A DNA stretch of 12,541 nucleotides, taken from positions 1-12,541 of the forward strand of contig CALBUZ010000107.1 of assembly GCA_937969105.1 (NCBI GenBank). Reading direction: 5' to 3'. This stretch comes from an uncultured Collinsella sp. GTDB lineage: Bacteria > Actinomycetota > Coriobacteriia > Coriobacteriales > Coriobacteriaceae. Shown here in pieces: positions 7,861-12,541 of this stretch. Within the stretch, counting starts at the first letter, position 1; the number at the start of each line of letters is the position of its first letter. The translations under genes and the position numbers were made by a program. The notes beneath the pieces were generated by a model. That model did no database searches, was not told the DNA's origin, and worked only from the letters and a program-made list of their open reading frames with translations.

Positions 7861-8031
7861 GCAATCTTGGGCACCGTGGGCGCCATCGTCTCGGGCGTGC
7901 TGTTCGATGCCACGGGCTCCTTTGCGAGCACCTGGATTGTGTGCCTGGCGTGCTCCGTGGTCATGCTCGTGTTCCTGCTGGCATCCGAGCCCATCGCCGC
8001 CAAGTTGCGCGCGAGCGTGGCAGGGGAGTAG
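7861..8031 (+). pseudogene. C-terminal remnant of an MFS transporter
   Basis: The reading frame ending at TAG 8029-8031 encodes about 55 residues resembling the last two helices of major facilitator superfamily proteins. It has GTVGAIVSGVLFDATGSF, then a hydrophobic helix (IVCLACSVVMLVFLLA), then a short cationic/acidic tail. The GxxxD-A-TGS element is typical of the loop before the last helix. The other ten or so helices are absent: upstream is the repeat cluster and then the intact amidohydrolase. There is no ribosome site or good start codon. It is best read as a deletion remnant; the left edge of homology is approximate. Confidence 0.6.
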
Positions 8032-8064
8032 ACGTCCGTCGCTCTTTTCCGTTTGTCCCGCTCT

Positions 8065-8132
8065 GTCCGTGGCTGCCCTGGAAGCCGAATGGATGCTCGT
8101 ACCATCATTCGGTTTCCAAGGCGGCCACGGGC
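8065..8132. repeat. Long imperfect inverted repeat (25-bp arms)
   Basis: The arms 8067-8091 and 8106-8130 form 22 Watson-Crick pairs, 2 G-U pairs and 1 mismatch around a 14-nt loop. A further G-U and G-C pair can extend the base to 8065 and 8132. No T-tract follows directly; the nearest T-run is TTTT at 8148-8151. This makes it a poor terminator. Size and symmetry fit a small extragenic palindromic element or the folded end of a mobile element, but no transposase or target duplication is seen. It could also be a structured RNA. Confidence 0.7.
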
Positions 8133-8167
8133 CTACGAACTGAGCCCTTTTCTTCCGTCCCCAACAG

Positions 8168-8177
8168 ATCACGTGAT
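8168..8177. other. Perfect 10-bp palindrome
   Basis: ATCACGTGAT equals its own reverse complement and has a CACGTG core. It sits between the 25-bp-arm repeat and the large terminator, in non-coding sequence. It could be a dimeric regulator site, but chance is not excluded. Confidence 0.4.
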
Positions 8178-8210
8178 TCGAAAGAGGCGAAGGAAAACGG
8201 ATCACAAACA

Positions 8211-8281
8211 GCGGCGGCGCATCTGGCCGAACGAGTCCCCATACCCTCGTTCGGTCAGACGCGCCGCCGCGTTTTGTTTTT
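8211..8281 (+). terminator. Very large intrinsic terminator upstream of hisS
   Basis: Arms 8211-8235 and 8246-8270 pair at 24 of 25 positions (23 Watson-Crick, 1 G-U, 1 A-C mismatch) around a 10-nt loop. The lower stem is almost pure GC. TTTTGTTTTT follows at 8272-8281, giving + strand polarity. Most bacterial terminators have stems of 6-12 bp, so this is exceptional. It would end any transcript entering from the amidohydrolase or MFS-remnant side and insulate hisS. Confidence 0.88.
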
Positions 8282-8287
8282 GTGCCG

Positions 8288-8293
8288 TATAAT
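8288..8293 (+). promoter_or_regulatory. Promoter -10 element of hisS
   Basis: TATAAT is a perfect -10 hexamer, 42 nt before the hisS ATG and 6 nt after the terminator T-tract. No -35 match exists at 16-18 bp, where the bases are the GC-only 3' arm of the terminator. Transcription would start near 8300, leaving a leader of about 36 nt. Confidence 0.6.
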
Positions 8294-8335
8294 GACCACT
8301 ACCTATGACGCGATACAAAAGAAAGGTGTTTGCCC

Positions 8336-9649
8336 ATGCAGGCACAGAAGGCGGAGGGAACCCGCGACCTTATCGGCGCCGAGATGCGCGCCTGGCAGAA
8401 GATGCAGCAGATTGCGGCCGGCGTATTCGAGCCGTTTGGCTTTAAGCCCATCGAGACGCCCGCAATCGAGCAGGTGGACGTGTTTGTCCACGGTATCGGC
8501 CAGTCGACCGACGTCGTGCGCAAGGAGATGTTCCGCGTGTTTAGCGGCGCCAACCTGGAGCGCGTCTTTACCGAAGGCACCGACACCAAGCTTAAGCCCA
8601 AGCAGCGCCTGGCCCTTCGTCCCGAGGGCACGGCCGGCGTGGTGCGTGCCGTCGTGGAGAACAACCTGGTGCCCCAGGGCTCCACGCCGTTTAAGGCCTA
8701 TTACGCCGAGGCCATGTTCCGTGGCGAGCGTCCCCAGAAGGGTCGTCTGCGCCAGTTTCACCAGGTGGGCATCGAGTGGCTCGGAGCTCCCGATCCGGCG
8801 GCAGACGCCGAGTGCATCATCATGCTCATGGAGTTCTACAAGCGCCTGGGCTTCGACCTTTCCAAGCTTCGCCTGCTTATTAACTCGATGGGCGATGCGC
8901 AGTGCCGTCCGGCTTACCGCGAGCAGGTCAAGCAGTTTATCCTCGATCACGCCGACGAGATGTGCGATGAGTGCCGCGAGCGCGCCGAGCTCAACCCGCT
9001 GCGCGCCTTCGACTGCAAGAACGACCATTGCCGCGAGATCATGGCCGATGCCCCGCTGATGAGCGACAACCTGTGCGACGAGTGCCGCGAGCACTACGAG
9101 CAGGTCAAGCGCTATTTGGATGCGGCGGGTATCGAGTATGTCGAGGACCCCACCTTGGTGCGTGGCCTGGACTACTACACCCGTACTGTCTTTGAGGTCG
9201 AGGCTCCTGGCGCCGGCGTCGGCTCCATCGGTGGCGGCGGCCGCTATGACGGCTTGGTCGAGCTCGAGGGCGGCAAGCCCACGGCCGGCGTCGGCTTCGC
9301 TGTCGGTTTTGAGCGCGCCCTGCTGGCCTTGCAGGCCTTTGGCAGCGACCTGGGTGCCGAGGAGGTCCCGTGCGTCTACGTTGCCAACGCCGGCAAGGAG
9401 CTGCGCCAGAACGTCTTTAACATTACGCAGGAGCTTCGCGCCGCAGGTATCGTGACCGAGGCGGACTATCAGGGACGTTCGCTCAAGGCCCAGTTTAAGC
9501 AGGCCGACAAGGTGGGCGCCAAACTCATCCTGGTCCTGGGTGGCGACGAGCTTGCCGCCGGCAAGGTCAAGGTGCGCGACATGGAGAGTCACGACGAAGT
9601 TCTCGTCGATCTGGCCAACGTGGTCGAGGCGGTTCGCGAGCGTCTGTAG
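8336..9649 (+). CDS. hisS: Histidyl-tRNA synthetase
   Basis: The 437-residue class II aminoacyl-tRNA synthetase charges tRNA-His with histidine in the cytoplasm. Visible motifs include RPEGTAGVVRA (from about 95), motif 2 FRGERPQKGRLRQFHQ (128-143), the histidine-binding RGLDYYTRTVFE (276-287, with R276 matching the catalytic arginine of the family), GGGGRYDGL (about 301-309), motif 3 GVGFAVGFERAL, and a C-terminal anticodon-binding domain from about 343. Between motif 2 and the HisA motif is a cysteine-rich insertion with CDEC (210-213), DCKNDHC (226-232) and CDEC (247-250), which may bind zinc. ATG 8336 was chosen over the in-frame TTG 8330 because of AAAGGTG (8322-8328) at suitable spacing. 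Length is normal for bacteria. aspS, a frequent partner of hisS, does not follow here. Confidence 0.97.
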   Translation: MQAQKAEGTRDLIGAEMRAWQKMQQIAAGVFEPFGFKPIETPAIEQVDVFVHGIGQSTDVVRKEMFRVFSGANLERVFTEGTDTKLKPKQRLALRPEGTAGVVRAVVENNLVPQGSTPFKAYYAEAMFRGERPQKGRLRQFHQVGIEWLGAPDPAADAECIIMLMEFYKRLGFDLSKLRLLINSMGDAQCRPAYREQVKQFILDHADEMCDECRERAELNPLRAFDCKNDHCREIMADAPLMSDNLCDECREHYEQVKRYLDAAGIEYVEDPTLVRGLDYYTRTVFEVEAPGAGVGSIGGGGRYDGLVELEGGKPTAGVGFAVGFERALLALQAFGSDLGAEEVPCVYVANAGKELRQNVFNITQELRAAGIVTEADYQGRSLKAQFKQADKVGAKLILVLGGDELAAGKVKVRDMESHDEVLVDLANVVEAVRERL

Positions 9650-9706
9650 CACATCTTTTTGAGCTGCGGGCCTGCCAACGTGTCCTGCTCATGGAGAGCG
9701 ATTGTT

Positions 9707-9744
9707 ACGGGGGTGTTTCGCTTTTATGCGGAATGCCCCCGTTT
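9707..9744 (+). terminator. Hairpin after hisS, probable terminator
   Basis: A 15-bp stem (arms 9707-9721 and 9728-9742, including three G-U pairs, with ACGGGGG/CCCCCGT at the base) encloses a 6-nt TTTTAT loop. It is followed by only TTT, so the T-tract is weak. It lies 57 nt after the hisS stop and is the only strong hairpin before ppc. Confidence 0.55.
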
Positions 9745-9834
9745 GCATATGCCGTCCACCGAGAAATACGACCATTTGGGGCAAAAAGCCTTGCAATGCA
9801 GAAAATACTTTTGTGTGGTAAAGCGCAATCAGCG

Positions 9835-9862
9835 TCGAAAGTTTTTGCCGAGTGCCTATAAT
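9835..9862 (+). promoter_or_regulatory. Promoter of ppc
   Basis: TCGAAA (9835-9840, 4 of 6 -35 positions) and a perfect TATAAT (9857-9862) are separated by 16 bp. Transcription would begin near 9869, about 38 nt before the GTG start. The stretch 9745-9834 between the hairpin and this promoter shows nothing else I can support. Confidence 0.65.
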
Positions 9863-9886
9863 AAATACCGCATGTTACGTGCATAG

Positions 9887-9902
9887 AAGGAGGAATGGGA
9901 GG
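9887..9902 (+). promoter_or_regulatory. Two tandem Shine-Dalgarno sites before ppc
   Basis: AAGGAGG (9887-9893) and GGGAGG (9897-9902) lie one after the other. The second is 4 nt before GTG 9907 and supports that start. An in-frame ATG at 9895 lies only 1 nt after the first site, too close for it, so it would have to rely on a weaker upstream register. Confidence 0.6.
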
Positions 9903-9906
9903 AAAC

Positions 9907-12541
9907 GTGGCTGAGAACCTAAGCAACCAGTCTGTACCCGAAGCCGCGGCGCGCGTCGCTGCCGTGGTCAACCGCCTCGTTAACCGAATCGGCTCGAATG
10001 CCGAGTCCAGGGAGCGTCTCGCCGAGATCGAGATTCCCGAGGAGCTGCGCGATGATCTGGCGCTGTTCCTGCGCCTGGAGCGCCGTGTGCTTAGCGAGTA
10101 TGATCCCGAGATCGCGGACCTGTTCGACAAGATTCTGTCGGCCGAGATTGTGGCCAACGCCGGTAATCCCGGTACGCGTGCTGCCGACGAGGCCGTCGAC
10201 GAGCAGGGCGTGCCCACCGCCGACGAGTCCACCGCCGTGGCATTTCGTGAAGTCGTCGATCTGATCGACAGTCTGCCGCTCGATAAGCAGCAGGTTATCG
10301 TCCGCGCCTTTACGAGCTTCTTCCACCTGGCAAACCTGTCGGAGGAGAACTACCGCGTGGCGCAGCTGCGCGAGCGCGAGGCCGGTGCGTCGACCGATAC
10401 CGAGGTCGATCCCGCCAACGAACTCACTGTCGCCTATCACCAGCTGGTAGACGAGATGGGTGTCGAGGGCGCCAACGAGCTGCTCGACAAGCTCGAGTTC
10501 CACCCTGTCTTTACCGCACATCCCACCGAGGCCCGTCGTAAGGCCGTCGAGGGCAAGATTCGCCGTATCTCCAACCTGCTGGAGGAGCGTCCGCGTCTGG
10601 GCGGCTCCGACCTGGTGGAGAACGAGCGCCATATGCTGCAGGAGATCGACGCCCTGGTGCGTACGAGCCCCATCGCGCTCAAGAAGCCCACGCCGGTCGA
10701 GGAAGCCGATACCATTATCGACATCTTCGATAACACGCTGTTCGACGTCATCCCCGTTATCTATCGTCGTTTTGACGACTGGGTGCTGGGCGACAAGGCC
10801 GGTACCGTGCCGCCGCTGTGCCCGGCGTTCTTCCATCCCGGCAGCTGGATCGGTTCCGACCGCGACGGTAACCCCAACGTCACCGCCAAGGTGAGCCGCG
10901 AGGTCGCCGCCAAGTACTTCACTCACATGGTGCTCAAGCTCGAGGACAAGTGCCGCCGCATCGGCCGCAACCTCACGCTCGAGGCCACCTACAGCAAGCC
11001 TTCTGCCGAGCTCATTAACCTGTGGAACCATCAGGTCGAGATGAGCCCTCGTTACACGGCCCGCGCCGAGCTGATCTCCGAGCACGAGCCGCATCGCGCC
11101 GTCATGCTCGTCATGGCCGATCGTCTGAACGCCACCGTGCGTCGCATCACCGACACGATGTATCACAGCGCCGATGAGTTCCTGGATGACCTGCGTGTCG
11201 TCCAGCGTTCGCTGGCTGCCTGCGGTGCCGTCCGTGCTGCCTACGGCCCGGTCCAGACCATCATCTGGCAGGTCGAGTCCTTCGGCTTCCATATGGTCGA
11301 GATGGAGTTCCGTCAGCACTCCGTGGTGCACGCCCGCGCCCTCAAGGATATCCACGAGAACGGTATCCACGGCGACCTGCAGCCCATGACGCGCGAGGTC
11401 ATCGACACCTTCCGTGCCATCGGCTCCATCCAAAAGCGCTACGGCAAGAAGATGGCGCACCGCTATATCATCTCGTTCACCAAGAGCGCCCAGCATGTGG
11501 CCGACGTCTTTGAGCTTGCCCACCTGTCCTTTGCACACGAGGAGGATGTCCCCGAGCTCGACGTGATCCCGCTGTTCGAGCAGCTCGAGGACCTCGAGGG
11601 CTGCGTCGACGTGCTCGACCAGATGCTCACGCTGCCCGTGGTGCAGAAGCGCCTTGCCCAGACCAACCGCCGCATGGAGGTCATGCTGGGCTACTCCGAC
11701 TCCTCCAAGGATGCCGGTCCTACCACGGCCATGCTCGCGCTGCACTCCGCGCAGGAGCGCATTGCCAAGTGGGCAGAGAAGAACGATATCGACCTGGTGC
11801 TCATGCACGGTCGCGGCGGTGCTGTGGGCCGTGGCGGCGGCCCGGCCAACAAGGCCGTGCTGGCTCAGCCCAAGGGTTCGGTCAACTGCTTCTTTAAGCT
11901 CACCGAGCAGGGTGAGGTCATCTTTGCCCGTTACGGTAACCGCACGCTGGCTCAGCGCCATGTTGAGTCCGTTGCCGCCGCAACGCTTTTGCAGTCGGCC
12001 CCGAGTGTCGAGAAGACCAACACCGAGACCACGCAGAAGTTCTGGGATATGGCCGAGAAGCTCAACGCCGCAAGCCACGAGCGCTATCTGGACCTGCTGA
12101 ACACCGAGGACTTTACGCCGTGGTTCTCGACCGTGACGCCGCTGACCGAGGTCGGCTTGCTGCCGATCGGCTCGCGTCCCGCCAAGCGCGGCTTGGGTGC
12201 CAAGTCGCTCGACGACCTGCGTACCATTCCGTGGATCTTCAGCTGGAGCCAGGCGCGCATCAATCTGGCCGCTTGGTACGGCCTGGGTACCGCCTGCGAG
12301 CAGTTTGGCGATTTGGACCAGCTTAAGGCTGCCTACCAGGAGTGGCCGTTCTTCCGCACCTTTATCGACAACATCGAGATGTCGATTGCTAAGACCGATC
12401 AGCGCATCGCCAAGATGTATCTGCACCTGGGCGATCGCCAGGATCTGTCCGAGAAGGTCTTCACCGAGATGCAGCTCACGCGTAAGTGGGTCCTTGCCAT
12501 CGTCGGTGACGAGTGGCCGTTGCAGCGTCGTCGCGTGCTCG
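9907..12541 (+). CDS. ppc: Phosphoenolpyruvate carboxylase, cut by the window edge
   Basis: The frame is open from GTG 9907 to the window end (878 codons, no stop). The enzyme adds bicarbonate to phosphoenolpyruvate to form oxaloacetate, refilling the citrate cycle and supplying aspartate or fumarate-branch fermentation. Diagnostic motifs are VFTAHPTEARRK (201-212, catalytic H205), GSWIGSDRDGNP (312-323), MLGYSDSSKDAG (593-604), HGRGGAVGRGGGP (634-646), IGSRPAKR (754-761) and IPWIFSWSQ (774-782). By comparison with the 883-residue E. coli enzyme, about 65 C-terminal residues, including the conserved C-terminal end, lie beyond the window. The N-terminal part is longer than usual, with acidic, low-complexity segments at about 86-110 and 158-172. 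GTG 9907 was preferred over ATG 9895 on ribosome-site spacing; the difference is four residues. Confidence 0.96.
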   Translation, partial: MAENLSNQSVPEAAARVAAVVNRLVNRIGSNAESRERLAEIEIPEELRDDLALFLRLERRVLSEYDPEIADLFDKILSAEIVANAGNPGTRAADEAVDEQGVPTADESTAVAFREVVDLIDSLPLDKQQVIVRAFTSFFHLANLSEENYRVAQLREREAGASTDTEVDPANELTVAYHQLVDEMGVEGANELLDKLEFHPVFTAHPTEARRKAVEGKIRRISNLLEERPRLGGSDLVENERHMLQEIDALVRTSPIALKKPTPVEEADTIIDIFDNTLFDVIPVIYRRFDDWVLGDKAGTVPPLCPAFFHPGSWIGSDRDGNPNVTAKVSREVAAKYFTHMVLKLEDKCRRIGRNLTLEATYSKPSAELINLWNHQVEMSPRYTARAELISEHEPHRAVMLVMADRLNATVRRITDTMYHSADEFLDDLRVVQRSLAACGAVRAAYGPVQTIIWQVESFGFHMVEMEFRQHSVVHARALKDIHENGIHGDLQPMTREVIDTFRAIGSIQKRYGKKMAHRYIISFTKSAQHVADVFELAHLSFAHEEDVPELDVIPLFEQLEDLEGCVDVLDQMLTLPVVQKRLAQTNRRMEVMLGYSDSSKDAGPTTAMLALHSAQERIAKWAEKNDIDLVLMHGRGGAVGRGGGPANKAVLAQPKGSVNCFFKLTEQGEVIFARYGNRTLAQRHVESVAAATLLQSAPSVEKTNTETTQKFWDMAEKLNAASHERYLDLLNTEDFTPWFSTVTPLTEVGLLPIGSRPAKRGLGAKSLDDLRTIPWIFSWSQARINLAAWYGLGTACEQFGDLDQLKAAYQEWPFFRTFIDNIEMSIAKTDQRIAKMYLHLGDRQDLSEKVFTEMQLTRKWVLAIVGDEWPLQRRRVL

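Noticed and set aside
8140..8335. Possible T-box or other amino-acid-responsive riboswitch before hisS
   Set aside because: I found no T-box-like conserved TGG-ACCGCG sequence or specifier stem. The best promoter element lies after the terminator, so the leader from it would be too short.
7941..9059. Open frame of 372 codons on the + strand overlapping the gene-free interval and hisS
   Set aside because: Its second half is hisS in another frame and its first half crosses the large hairpins. The translation is Ser/Arg/Ala-rich with no motif.
9919..12426. Very long open frame (835 codons) on the minus strand opposite ppc
   Set aside because: The + strand carries every diagnostic phosphoenolpyruvate carboxylase motif through this whole stretch. 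The minus frame is a codon-bias shadow with no domain signal.
1..12541. CRISPR array, tRNA or rRNA gene, complete insertion sequence, phage genes, defence system
   Set aside because: No regularly spaced repeats, cloverleaf-like sequence, transposase motifs or recognised defence domains were seen on either strand.

Overview
The window is high-GC, gene-dense bacterial DNA with every recognisable gene on the + strand. The gene styles, the strong GGAGG-type ribosome sites and the tandem YhgE/Pip proteins suggest a gut actinobacterium of the class Coriobacteriia, most probably Collinsella or a close relative. That placement is inference from sequence character and was not tested by any search.

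Layout. Positions 1-220 are an AT-richer upstream region with a dyad over candidate promoter elements. Positions 221-5200 hold two large paralogous YhgE/Pip-family membrane proteins joined end to end (TAA directly followed by ATG), closed by a strong intrinsic terminator at 5296-5330. Positions 5402-6385 encode a ten-helix EamA/DMT-type transporter with its own terminator. Positions 6502-7797 encode an M20D-type amidohydrolase, preceded by overlapping dyads. Positions 7798-8335 contain no intact gene. They hold a repeat/hairpin cluster, the last two helices of a lost MFS transporter, a 25-bp-arm inverted repeat, a perfect 10-bp palindrome and an unusually large terminator hairpin. Positions 8336-9649 are hisS (histidyl-tRNA synthetase). 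Positions 9707-9742 form a hairpin. From 9907 to the window edge runs ppc (phosphoenolpyruvate carboxylase), which lacks roughly its last 65 residues only because the window ends.

How the parts fit. The two YhgE/Pip proteins are almost certainly co-translated and may form a heteromeric envelope or export complex of unknown substrate. The transporter, amidohydrolase, hisS and ppc look like separate transcription units, each with its own promoter or terminator signals. The amidohydrolase and the adjacent MFS remnant may once have formed a hydrolase-transporter pair. hisS and ppc are conserved housekeeping genes. I see no CRISPR array, intact insertion sequence, tRNA, rRNA or complete novel defence system. 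The least explained material is the YhgE/Pip pair, especially the extra C-terminal module of the first protein, and the inverted-repeat-rich interval before hisS.
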